Positions 35,880-46,812 of a DNA stretch of 64,000 bases are shown here, piece after piece (positions within the stretch are counted from its first letter, which is position 1; each line of letters begins with the position of its first letter). This DNA comes from Moringa oleifera (taxonomy: Eukaryota > Streptophyta > Magnoliopsida > Brassicales > Moringaceae): the NCBI GenBank assembly GCA_021397835.1, contig JAJFZO010000087.1:2542001-2606000 (forward strand), given 5' to 3'. Under the pieces are notes generated by a model. The model saw nothing but the letters and a program-made list of their open reading frames with translations. It was not told the DNA's origin and searched no databases. The translations under genes and the position numbers were made by a program.

Positions 35880-36061
35880 TCACTCCACAAGCAGACAAAC
35901 TGACACTAATGTCTATGCGGAGTCACCAAAGACATGACTTCATACTTAAAATAGATCTATTTAATACATAATTTACTGTTTTCATGGATCGTCAACAAAA
36001 TTAAGCCACCATTATAAAGGATGAATCTCTCATTTCTTCTCTGTTCCTGTGAGATTTCGCC
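35880..36061 (+). promoter_or_regulatory. proximal promoter of P450 copy 1, shared with copy 2
   Basis: About 180 bp upstream of the ATG is clearly related to 51720-51927 upstream of the second copy. Shared words include GTCTATGCRGAGTCACC and TAAGCCACCATTATAA. The latter may hold the TATA element (36009-36017). The duplication that made the P450 pair therefore included the proximal promoter. Confidence 0.55.
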
Positions 36062-38750
36062 ATGTACATTTATCTGCTTGCTTTGATCTTCTCTCTTCTT
36101 GTTGTGTGCTTCTTGAAATTCATTTACTCGATTGTATGGGTGCCATGGAGAATCGAGAAGCATTTCGAAAGACAAGGAATCAGGGGCCCTGGCTACCATC
36201 TGATAGTCGGAAACTCAGTTGAGATCCGCCGTCAGTACGCAGATGCACAGTCCAAGCCGATTTCCGTTGACCTTCACAATTTGGTGCATCGCGTGGTTCC
36301 GTTTTACCACGTGTGGTCTCGGGAGTATGGGAAGACGTTTCTGTACTGGTTCGGGTCCAAGCCCCGGGTTGCGATATCCGACCCGGATATGATCAAGGAG
36401 GTTATGATGGGTAATAGGGGGTTGATCGACAAGATAGCTTTCAGTCCGTCATCCAAACAACTATTCGGGGAAGGACTTGCTGGGCTCAGAGGCGACCAAT
36501 GGGCCTCCCACAGGAGGATCGCCAACCAAGCGTTTACCCTGGAGAGAGTTAAGGTTTACCTCACAAACCGAGCTTCTTTTGATGGCCTGTTTTCTCTAGT
36601 CTAGTTAAATTGTTTCTCCACTGTTTACATTGCAACCTTGGGCTTCTTGATAACCCACGATTGGACTACCCTCGGACTTCATGTTGATTCTGTTATAAAG
36701 GGTTCCCTGAGTTCTATTCAAGCTTTGAGCAACTTTGCATGAGAAGGACTAGCTTTAGTTTTCAAGAATTGTTGACTTGATCACGCCTGAGTTCTAATGT
36801 TAAGCACTGAAGAAAGGAAACCGTGACTATCCTTGACTTTCTTGCAAAGCAGTTTTAATTAGTAGTAGCGAGCATCACATGTACTGGTTTCTATTTAAGA
36901 TATTGGATTTATGTATCGTATTGTCTCTATCAAGCCATTTTACTGCAAGTTTGATGAAAACATGACATGATTGTACACTCAAGGGATGGGTGCCAGATAT
37001 TGTGGCTAGTTCCATGAAGATGCTGGAGAAATGGGAGGAAACCAGAGGAGGGAGAGATGAATTTGAAATGGATGTACACACAGAACTTCATGACCTCTCA
37101 GCGGATATTATATCAAGAACAGCTTTTGGAAGCAGTTTTGAAGAAGGGAAGCGCATCTTTATGTTGCAAGAACAACAAATGCACCTCGCCTCTCTGGCTC
37201 TAAGAAGTGTCTACATTCCTGGCTTCAGGTGACAGTTCTTTTGCTCACCAGCCTTTTGGGACATGCCCCTTAACTAAGTTCAAAGGATGATACTTGTATA
37301 ATTCATGATGATCTTCCTTGGTTTTTATGGGATAAGACAGAAAGTTCCTGATGATCTTTAAATTTCAAAGATTGTCAGTAAAAGTAAATGCTAATTGACT
37401 TTATTCATGTGACTTCTATAGTGACAGCTTACTGATTACCTATAGTTATGACATTGTCATTATGTAATGATTGATCCTGTTGAATTTCCATGAGTGACAA
37501 TTGAGTGGCAAAGAGCATGAAACATTATACTGGTCTAACTGCTTGATCATTGACTTGTATCTTAGCTCGCTCTTAATCTCATTAGACTGTATTCTCGCTT
37601 TAGGGTGGTTTCATGATCTCCTATGCTTTAAAAATTCACAGGTTTTTGCCTACAAAGAAAAATAGAGAAAGGTGGAGATTTGAGAGAGAAACTCGTGAAT
37701 CAGTACGTAAGCTGATTGAGACAAGCTGCAAATTAAGGGAAAACTCGGGAAATTTACTTAGTCTTCTAATGTCTCCATGTAAGAATGAGCATGGTCGAGA
37801 AGAGAGATTAGGACTCGAGGAAGTCATAGATGAGTGCAAGACATTCTACTTTGCTGGAAAGGAAACAACAGCTAATGTCATGACTTGGGCACTTGTCCTT
37901 TTAGCTCTGCACCAAGAATGGCAAAGCAAGGCACGAGAGGAGGTGGCTCGTGTTTGTGGAAACAGCAAGTTTCCTGTTGCAGAGAGATTAAATGAGCTTA
38001 AGATTGTAAGTTCTCTATTCTTCACCATTCCTTGCTTGATCTAGTGTCATAGAAACTTCTACGTATTTCACCTAAATTAAGTTGCATTCTCATGGAGACT
38101 TTTCTTGCATTTCTAGTAAGAATTTTGACTAGGATTACGAGTCACCATGTCACTTGTCTGAGTCTAATTGCTCGAAGCTTTGGCTTTATGTGCCTAAGTG
38201 AGATTATATCTATAAAGGATCCTGAGAGAAGAGAAAACAGAGCAGGCAAATGAATTTTGTCTGTTTTATAACACATCAGTGGGTGTATGACTGATTTGGT
38301 TGTTTGTTTTCTGCCTGACCCTTTTAACAGGTGAGCATGATAGTTAATGAAACACTTCGACTCTACCCTCCTGCTTTGATGTTGACTAGAGAAACATCTG
38401 AAAAGATCAAGGTAGGAAATCTTGACATTCCTGCTAAGACACAATTCTATTTGTCTATACTTTCTGTTCACCGTGACACTGCTATATGGGGAGAAGATGC
38501 CAATGAATTCAACCCCATGAGATTTAATGAGCCTCGAAGGCACTTAGCATCATATTTTCCATTCGGATTGGGCCCAAGAACCTGTGTAGGCCAAAATCTA
38601 GCTCTGCTCGAGGCAAAGATTGCCCTAGCAGTGATCATTCGACACTACTCTTTTGTGTTGTCGCCAAGTTATGTTCACGCACCGATGTTGTTGATCACCT
38701 TGCAGCCTCAATATGGTGCCCAGATCCTCTTCAACAGGTTAGTCAATTGA
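36062..38750 (+). CDS. cytochrome P450, CYP72 clan, CYP709B-like (copy 1)
   Basis: Exons 36062-36553, 36984-37228, 37642-38005 and 38331-38750 give 506 residues, full length for the family. An N-terminal membrane anchor (about residues 3-25) is followed by the [19 protein letters not shown] region typical of the CYP72 clan. The oxygen-binding I-helix motif is AGKETT (317-322), the K-helix is ETLR (374-377), the PERF region reads FNPMRF, and the haem loop is [10 protein letters not shown] with Cys452 as haem ligand. All catalytic landmarks are intact. It should be an ER-bound monooxygenase. Substrate is not predictable from sequence; CYP72-clan members act on hormones, fatty acids and terpenoids. 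It shares exon lengths exactly with copy 2 (492, 245, 364 and 420 bp), so the two are a tandem duplicate pair. The subfamily name comes from resemblance and was not checked. Confidence 0.92.
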
Positions 38751-39950
38751 TACTCACATTATCCTCGTTTTCCTTTAAGTGGAAGCTAACCTCTGCATTT
38801 CTATGCATAAATGTCTTGTCCTTGATGAATCGTGGAAGCTAAATGTTTCATTTGTAAATATCTTGTCTTGGATAATTGTGGAAGCTAGACATTGCATTTC
38901 TATTAATCGTGGCACTGTATAATTGTCTTGTGCTCTGTGAATCAAGTGACACCACATGACACAGCTCTTATTATATTTCAATCTATTGTCTTTGTCGAAT
39001 CGGGTTCTGATGTGGTTAAATTAGACTTTGATTTCTAAGCTCAAAAAAAGATTATCCAAAATTCATAACGAGACAACCCCCTCAATGAAGCATGTTCATG
39101 CCCAAGAAGGGAATGCTGGTCAAAAGGCTGGAGGCAAATGACAGATTAGCGACCAAGTGCTAATGAGCGAAGCATTAAAGTGTGAGCATGCTAAAAACAT
39201 GTCAGTGTGTCAGTCAATAAAATCTTATGATATTAATATCTGATAAATACAAAATATTAAAAAATTATAGAAATCAATTATTTTGTTTATAATTATTTTA
39301 TTATAACGAAGACAAGTTGGCATCTCATCAATGAAAATCAAAACTGACTAAAAAGCTTTCAAGATGCATGCTTTTTTGATCAAATTATAAAGAAAAATTA
39401 AAATAACTTTTTAAAAATTATTTATTTATAAGTAAACTCTATTTAAATCGCGTGAATGTCAAAATATATCATGACAAAAAAAATTGTCGACTTACTTTTT
39501 TTTAAAAAAATGGAATTCCTAACTCATACAAAGTAAGCAAGAAGAAGAAAATCAATAGGCTGCAGTTTGCATTTTTTTATTAAAAAAAAAAGAGAGGAGT
39601 TGCTAACTTGATTGAGTCAAAAGTGAATGAGGATAAAATCAAAAACTGTTGTAGTGCAGCTTGCTTGTATTTTTTTTAAATTTTTTTAAAAAAATTGATT
39701 TGAAATGGCTGACATTTACTGTTGAGGTTGAGTGAAAAAATAATAATAAATAATATTTAAAACGAAAAAGCGGTTGTACTACAATTTGTTTTAAAAAAAC
39801 AAGTAATTTTGAATTCGCACTTAATCGTGGCAACTCAAATTAAACGAATGAATGAAAATTGCATGATTTATTAATTATCATTCAATTTAATTTTTATTTA
39901 AAAACCTTTTTGATTTGAAATCATTCATCCTCGTTGTTAAGGTGATTCTA
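38751..39950. other. 3' UTR of P450 copy 1 and spacer
   Basis: Mixed-composition sequence to about 39240, including a short internal repetition of TCTTGTCYTKGATRAATYGTGGAAGCTA (38813-38885) in the presumed 3' UTR, then AT-rich spacer. The repeated GTGGAAGCTA words also have a counterpart after copy 2 (54555-54600). No gene recognised. Confidence 0.4.
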
Positions 39951-39954
39951 TATA

Positions 39955-40165
39955 TATTAGAAAATGGTGAATCGTCAGCGACTCGGCTAAATCGCGAAAG
40001 AAAAAGAGAGTAGTTGCGGACTCTTCAAGCCGCAACTTACTCCTTCTAGGGTTTTTCCCATCGTTCCCAATTATTAGCCGATCGATTTGATCACCGTCCG
40101 TCGTTCCCAATTATTAGCCGATCGAATTGATCGCCTTTCTCCTTAGACTGTCATCAACAGGTAGG
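39955..40165 (+). promoter_or_regulatory. orphan leader-like sequence with a 40-bp tandem repeat
   Basis: A GC-richer island holds a purine-rich start, a TCTAGGGTTTTTCCC word common in plant 5' leaders, and two tandem 40-bp units. Each unit begins TCGTTCCCAATTATTAGCCG (40061-40100 and 40101-40140). It ends at a good splice donor (CAACAG/GTAGGC, 40160-40161). It looks like the first, untranslated exon of a gene, but no coding exons follow before the AT-rich repeat at 40696. It may be what is left of a gene broken by later insertions. Confidence 0.35.
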
Positions 40166-40577
40166 CAACTTAATGATCCTCTACCTTCTGGTTGAGTTGC
40201 AAGATCTGTAGCTTGAGCATCTTCACCTTTTATTGATTCGTGTAGATCGCGAAAATTTCGTGCATGCGAGTAGTAATTGGCTATGTTACCTATTTGTCTC
40301 CTGAAGTTGTTGTGACTGTTCTTGCATTTGTATAAACTGTTCTAGCGTTATTGAAATCCCCATGGTTAGGCCAATTGCTTTTAGAGAGTTAGATGATCTT
40401 TTTGCAAGTTCAAGATTATTGTTTTTATGCTGCTTTTTTTTTTACGACAAAATCTCACCTCTTTTTGATCTTTGATGGAGAACACAGGGAGCTTTTACTG
40501 GTTCCCACATACAACGTCAAACAAAAAAAAAAAGTTTTAAAGGAAATGTTATGGTTTTTTTCAGCTTAAGCTATACT

Positions 40578-40619
<42 letters not shown>

Positions 40620-40695
40620 TTCTTGTACCATGTTTTCTTCCTTCCCTTTTGTTACATAGTGTTTAAAAATTATTTTGTATTATTTTTTATAAAAA
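40166..40695. other. spacer with (AT)n microsatellite
   Basis: Would be intron sequence if the leader at 39955 is real. An uninterrupted AT dinucleotide run lies at 40581-40616. No coding exon seen. Confidence 0.4.
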
Positions 40696-41166
40696 TTATA
40701 TAATATTTTAATATTTATTTTATATTATTAATTAAATTTTTATATTTAAAAAATAATAGACTTTGATCACTTAATTTATATTAAATTAAATTTTATTAAA
40801 AAACTTAACAATTGAAAATATTTAAATTAAGAATTTTATATAACAAATTTTGATATGAAAATTATCATGTATAAATAAATATATAAGTTATCATTATAAA
40901 AAAATTTTAACTTTTACACATTAAAAATATATATTATTAAAATTTTTAAAAATTAAATAAAAATTATTTAAATTTAAAGAATGATTTCAAAATGAAATGA
41001 ATAATTCATTTAAATTATTTTTAAAATATTTTAATTATGATATTTTTTTATAATTATTTGAGTTGAAATTTAATCTAAATTAAATTAATAAATTAAAATT
41101 TAATTTATTATTTTTAAATATAAAATTTGAATTAATAATATAAAATAAATATTAAAATTTTATATA

Positions 41167-41170
<4 letters not shown>
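40696..41170. mobile_element. AT-rich palindromic MITE-like element, copy 3
   Basis: This is the clearest copy. The left end reads TTATATAATATTTTAATATT, followed by TATTTTATATTATTAATTAA. The reverse complement of the right end reads TTATATAAAATTTTAATATT, followed by TATTTTATATTATTAATTCA. The inverted repeat runs about 60 bp per arm. No coding capacity. Internal blocks match 56095-56190 in the same orientation. Confidence 0.65.
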
Positions 41171-41203
<33 letters not shown>

Positions 41204-41390
41204 TTATCTTCCATTAGTTTTTATTCATAATTTTAACCATTTTTTTATATAATGGGCCAATAGATAGCCTTTTCATTTACATGGCTTTCATCTAATGTGA
41301 TATAGCTTTACTCTGTTTTTAAGATGAGGTAATAGTTTAACATTATTTCAACTATTAAAAGATTGCAATGGATAGAAAATTAAAGTTATC
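41171..41390. repeat. direct repeat A bounding the pararetrovirus relic
   Basis: A run of ATT repeats is followed by about 180 bp that is nearly identical to 50504-50737. The shared stretch includes CTTCCATTAG, TTAACCATTTTTT and AGATGAGGTAATAGTTTAAC, through to GAAAATTAAAGTTATC. Both copies are in the same orientation. Confidence 0.8.
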
Positions 41391-43739
41391 ATTTCTAGCC
41401 AAGTTACTAGTTTAGTCCTGGAAAGAGCTAACTAGTAGTAACTTAGATTACGACAAATATAGAAAAGAGTAAATAGTGATGAAAATAGTAAAATATGAAA
41501 ATAATAAAATAAAATAATAATTAAAACAATAATATGAAATAGTAATGTAAAACAATAATAATGTAAAATAGCAATAAAAACAGTAATGAAACTTTGAAAT
41601 AATAATGAAATGATAATTTATTGCATGTCGATATTGGTTAAGAAAGCTTATAAAAGCGTTCTCAAAATTTTGCCTTTAATTTGTAATACAAGAATTACTT
41701 ACTCATGTAAAGAGAAAAGATCTTGAAGGAAAAATTTTTTGAAGGAAACAAAGTCCTGATTTTGGAGAGAGCTTTGGAATCTCTCTTGAACTCACTCTTG
41801 CGCCCTTTGCCTTACTTCTTGTGTTTGGGCTCATTTTACAGTGGAAAAGTCTTAATTTCCTTGTAAAGTAAGTATCCTATTGAATATTCTTTTGATTCTT
41901 TTTTCTTTGTCTTGATATGTCTTGATGTGTCTTATGTCCTTTTGATTCTTTTTTTTTATTATTTTTATCTTGATGTATCTTGATGTATTTTTTGGATTCT
42001 TTTTTCTTTGTCTTAATATATCTTGATGTGTCTTTGATGTATCCTTTGGATTCTTTTTGTCTTAGTGATGTGTCTTGATGTGTTGTAAAGTCTTTAATTT
42101 TATCGATTTAGCCTTTTTAAAAAAAAAAAGTAGTGAGTGAAGGTCGTAAGATAAAGTCTTCTTTTGTGCTGACATTTACTATTTAATCATCTCATCTTTA
42201 CATCATTGATTGTTTAATCATCTCGTCCCTGTATTATTGATTTTATACTAGTACAGTCTTCATCACTCGCTGTTATGTTGAATAGTATATATTTTACTTC
42301 TAATGTATCTTCATATCTTGGGAACGGTAGATTCATACTGAATTTATGTGGTCTCCAAATTTTATATGTTCTTTCTTATGCTAACAATGCTCAGTTGGCC
42401 CATCAATTGAGATTACCTTTGGGAGTTGGTCTTCTCATGGTCATCTTGTAAAATTTCTTATCTTTTATGGTTTGAAATTCTTGAGGGGCTTGATTAGATA
42501 TCTGTCTTCAGTGGCTAAAATAAAAATCTGATTGAGAGAAGGCTCTTCCATGAGGCCATATGATTATGGTATTGTTGATACTATCTTGATTGATGTTGAT
42601 CCTTTCATTGCATTGCTTACTATCATCTGGAAGCAGTACCCAAAACTTTTGAGCTGGTTTTTATAGTTTACTATTAATTGTTCCACCATCTCATGTTCAT
42701 AGAGTTGTATTATTTATGCTGATAATAAGTTTATCTTTCTACAATTGATTATTACTTTAAAAATTCCATGTCAATAATCTTTTTAAGGGCAACCTATTAA
42801 AACTGAAAGGGTAGAATATTGAAAGATGTCTTGAATGATTTCTACTCCACTAATTGTAATTTCTTAAAAATAAATTTGGATCAAAAAATTTTGGAGGTTG
42901 ATGAGCTAGGTTATAAATATGTCTTCACACTTTTGGGCCATAATGCTTTGGAAGCTTGGTTTTATTTCAAACAAAGGTTGTATTGTTTGGACTGTTTGAA
43001 ACTTAAGCCTAACACTTAAGGCTTCATAACTTTTATTGTTGATTGGCGATTGATTTCTAGTAAAGTGGAAGGCCGAATTTAAGAGAATGAGCTGATTTGT
43101 TCTAGATTTGGGCTTTTTTTTAACTGTTTCATAAGTTTAGCTTTTTCATGGTTTACTTTATTCAAGAGTTTAGACATTAAAGAAATGGTTTACTTTTAAT
43201 ATTGGATCTAGTTTGTAAGTTTTCGATTTTTCTGCACAATAGAAAAGAAATTCTATGTACTATAAGATGAGCCCTCTGGGTTACTAACTACTAAATAGAA
43301 GGCTATATCATTGGCAAAATTGGTTCAACATAAAAGTTGGATCCAATACCACTTTTGGCTACTTATATGGCTATTTTAAAATTCTTAAATTCTTGCCATA
43401 AAGTATGGGGATATTGACTGGTAACTTGGACTACTAAACTGTAATTATAATAAACCCCAAGTTTTATTCCTTTAAAAACAACATAGTCTTTAGAATGATA
43501 ATTTTTTTTGTATTTTTGAAAAATAATGGTTTAATGCATTTAAGTTTAAAAGTTTTGATTGTGTGGTTTTGCTATCCCAAAGATTGTCAATTAGGCATTT
43601 TTGGGAAGTGTTTAAAAAGATATTTGCTGATGTTATAAAAGTTTTTGCACTATTTTGCTTAAAAGAGTAAAGTTTGAAAGAGCCAAACTTAAACATTTCT
43701 ACTGCTACTTGCCTCAATCTATATTACAAGCAAAGATTC

Positions 43740-44010
43740 ATTAGTCATAGTACTGTCTTGTATAGAATTTTTTCTTAGCAAACTTAACTCTCTATCTGTT
43801 GGAGAGGTAATGAATTTAAAAGTAGTAGGTTGTCCTAATCCTTTATAATGCAACCCTTCTTGATCTATTAAAAAGGAGATATACCTATGTTAAAAATAGA
43901 GTTTCTAATATCAATCCTTGTTAAATATCTTTGACTAATATGAAAGAGGTCTTTATGTAGTATCTTTCACTACATATTGTTGCTTTGGTAAACTTATACT
44001 TTATTTATAA
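43740..44010 (-). pseudogene. aspartic-protease-like remnant of the pararetrovirus
   Basis: The minus strand reads a stretch ending KTSFILVKDI, then a stop, then GLILETLFLT. This resembles the flap-to-C-terminal part of retroelement/pararetrovirus aspartic proteases, where GxPFLT is usual. Further stops follow. The family assignment is by resemblance; the catalytic Asp region was not located. Confidence 0.5.
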
Positions 44011-44559
44011 TCTAGCAACATTGACCTTATATAATTTTTGTAGTTATTTTTTAGTAATATTAGGCAGATAATAATCATTCTTGAATGTAATTTTGATCTG
44101 CTTTTGAATCTATTAAGGCTATAGTATTAAAATGAAAATCATTATTTGTTATCAAAGTGATATTTTTGTACCATTTTTATAATTGTATTTTATTTATGAT
44201 ATTTATAAAATTCTCATTTTCACTTTCTTTTACTATCTCTTTCTCTTTCGTAGGTTTTAACTCTTGATGTAGTTTGAGGGCTAGTATTTCAGTTCTTATT
44301 TCTATAATCTTTTTTTGTTATAAGCTAACTATTGTTCTTAACTCGTTGATTTTTAGTTGAGAATCTTGAGGTTTAAAATTTTTTATCCTTTTTTCCTGTG
44401 CTAGTATTTTTTGTAGATTATAAGGTTTGATATTTTGTTTTTGCTTTCTTTTTGAGATAATATCTTTTAGTTTGAGTGAATATTCTTTTTTTATATCAGG
44501 GTCTTCTATTTTGTCAATAATGTCTATAAGTAATTCTTTCTTACTAACCATATTGATCA

Positions 44560-45652
44560 TTTTACATTTACATATTCCTTTATCTTTGAATAAAAAGGGG
44601 ATGGATTATCTGAATAAATTCTTAAAATTGTGAGATCCCAATATACTTTAGTTCCTGCTAGTTGGATTGTAGATCTTCCTTTATCTAATGGGTCTAAATC
44701 TATGGTCATTCTTTCTGTCATATTGTTGGATACAGATGATATTGCAGGAAGAATTTTCTCAATTCTAATTCTTGGTTCTCTCATTGATGCAAATCTTAGC
44801 ATAACATTGCCATCAGGTTATTTTTCTATTCTAGATAATTGTGTTGTCTTGACTTCTTAAGGAAGGTTGATACTAGTTAATTTCTAATTATTTGAAAATA
44901 TCAATTTTGATCATTTGATTAATTTTGGTATCATAGTATTGGCATGTTGATTATTAGCTTCTAGTAAAAGGGTTTCCCTTAGTTTAGAGACCTTCTTTGC
45001 TTTTGGGTTAAGGTTGTTGACATATCCTTATGATATATCCTGTAAACTAGAGTGATAGTTCTTATTTTGTCTTTAACTTCTAAATTTTTTGTTTGAACGT
45101 TAAGTGTAAGTACATCTAATATATGTGGGTTTTACAAGTCTACAAATAAATTATGATAACAATTGAAGTACATTAGACCATTTGCTAAATTTGATAGTAT
45201 TGTTACTAATAATGAATTTGAAAATCTTAAATGTCTTGCTTCTCTTAAGCATAATAATATGAAAATATCTAATTCTAGTCTATGTAATAGTTATGGCAAC
45301 TTGTACTAGTCCTATATGCAAGTACCTATACGTAGGTATTTGTTGTTCTAAAGTATTGTTATTGAACAGTTGAACTAGTTGGTTTTCATTATTGATTGAT
45401 ATTATTTTTTTTATCGTTTTTATTGAATAATCTTGTTTTAATTCAAATGATCATATCTGATAAATAGATTTAACATCTTGTTTAGGTATTGACCAGTTTT
45501 GTAAGTCTTGTCCTACTTTTGCTATATTGATTTTTACACTATTAAGTACATCTTTCATATTTTTATCATATTCTAACTCACTATTAGTTAAGAATTATCC
45601 TCTTGAATATGTTCTAGGCCTTCTTAGAAGTCTCCGAACTAAATTGGACATG
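44560..45652 (-). pseudogene. movement-protein-like remnant of the pararetrovirus
   Basis: On the minus strand a possible start lies at about 45652. The words YRYLHIGLVQVAI (near 45330-45292) follow, matching the conserved core of caulimovirid movement proteins. Further down the frame is shifted and stopped several times. The last open part (44557-44802) is a charged segment without a recognised domain, followed by a Lys-rich segment at 44318-44560. The relic cannot encode a full protein. Confidence 0.55.
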
Positions 45653-45918
45653 TAGAGTGATTATAATATCCTGATTTATCCTATCACACTAGAAGGATCA
45701 TCACTAAGACCACCACGGGATCACTTATTACCTCAGGCTGACCAACGAATTTCATAGGCTGACCAACATTAGTGCTTGGGACTCATCATAATACTATTCT
45801 CCCTCTTACGACCACTTAGCTCTGGTACCATTTCTATTTCCTCTAAGTGAGGGTGTATTCTAATTATCCCAGTGTTTTTAATGGTATGCCATTTTTGAGT
45901 TACCTCCTCTATTTTATT

Positions 45919-45926
45919 GATCTGAT
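45919..45926. repeat. 8-bp target-site duplication, left (hAT)
   Basis: GATCTGAT, identical to 50237-50244 on the other side of the hAT element. Confidence 0.9.
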
Positions 45927-46164
45927 TAGGGGGAGCATTCGGTTATTTCGGTTTATTCGGTTTGAAAATTTTTAAAACCGAATTAACCGAATTTTTTTTA
46001 TAAATTAACCGAAACCGACCGAATTTAAAAGATAACCGAATTAATCGAACCGAATTTTTTTCAATCGGCTTAATCGGTTACCGAATAAACCGAATAAACC
46101 GAAAATTTATTTAAGTTTGAATTTTATATTTTTTACTTTTAAATTGTTTTAAATCTTAATAATA

Positions 46165-46722
46165 ATTTATAATTTCCATCTTTGAGATAATGTTTCCATC
46201 GTTATCAACTGATAACAGATGAGCCTCATCAGGAGCAAGGTCAGTCAACTTGGCTAAAGCATTTGATGTTTTGCCTTTAGCCAATACCTCCAAGTATTTG
46301 CCTAAGAGAATAAAAGATATCAACATTGCACTAGTCTCAAAAAAATCTTGTCCTTCAAATGTATCTGAAGTCATAGCTTTGATTGCTACATATGCAGAAT
46401 AAAAATAAGCAGCATTGGTACCCAGTGCAACTAGAACATCCATATTAGCAGATTTTCTTCTCAAAGCATGGTATGATCCAACATAAAACCTAATAAAGAC
46501 ATTCTAGGATAAGAAATTATTAGGATACAGAAAGAAATAGCGCATCACTACTTCACAGAATCAGAGACACTGACATTGTGGCAAAATAACAGCAACAATA
46601 CAAAAGAGGGGTACTGATTCATTACCTTCTGCCAACAAAGAACTGCATTGGCGTGCATAGGATCCATCTAAGAAGCATCCCAACACTGAGCATTCTGTAA
46701 ATCTTGTACTCTAACCAGTTGC
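46165..46722 (-). pseudogene. captured P1B-type copper ATPase fragment (HMA5-like), exon-intron-exon
   Basis: The minus strand has an exon ending at 46626 that reads MLSVGMLLRWILCTPMQFFV. An intron with a proper GTAATG donor (46625) and ATTAG acceptor (46490) follows. The next exon reads SANMDVLVALGTNAAYFYS and then SAMLISFILLGKYLEVLAKG. These are the membrane segments before the phosphorylation domain in plant heavy-metal ATPases, closest in wording to HMA5 rather than HMA7/RAN1. The coding match stops at about 46165 (after NDGNIISKMEI) and at about 46722. No metal-binding, phosphorylation (DKTGT) or ATP-binding part is present, so it cannot work as a pump. It lies wholly inside the hAT borders. 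Confidence 0.85.
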
Positions 46723-46812
46723 ATCTAATGTAATTGCACTGTAAATTACCTTGAAACAGCAATACACTTCCACACTAATCAATTGTAGCATCTAATGCAA
46801 TTTTTGACAAAT

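Larger units (their letters stand above)
41391..45918 (-). mobile_element. endogenous pararetrovirus relic (Caulimoviridae-like), main part
   Basis: The minus strand of about 43.5-45.65 kb carries decayed reading frames with movement-protein-like and aspartic-protease-like segments in viral order. A primer-binding-like sequence, TGGTACCAGAGC, lies upstream of them (minus strand, near 45812-45823). No LTR is next to that site, so an LTR element does not explain it. Many stops and frameshifts are present and no intact protein remains. The stretch 41391-43480 is of uncertain assignment. A + strand open frame at 42819-43019 has no recognised match, and a TATA-like TATAAAAG lies at 41650-41657. 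The relic is bounded by a direct repeat (41171-41390 and 50504-50737) and is interrupted by the hAT element. Confidence 0.6.

Noticed and set aside
38142..38543. 133-codon minus-strand open frame over P450 copy 1 intron 3 and exon 4
   Set aside because: The + strand carries the P450 haem-binding exon with correct splice sites; the antisense frame has no family resemblance.
46165..46722. An active heavy-metal ATPase gene
   Set aside because: Only two partial exons of the membrane region are present. The phosphorylation and ATP-binding domains are absent and the piece lies inside transposon borders.
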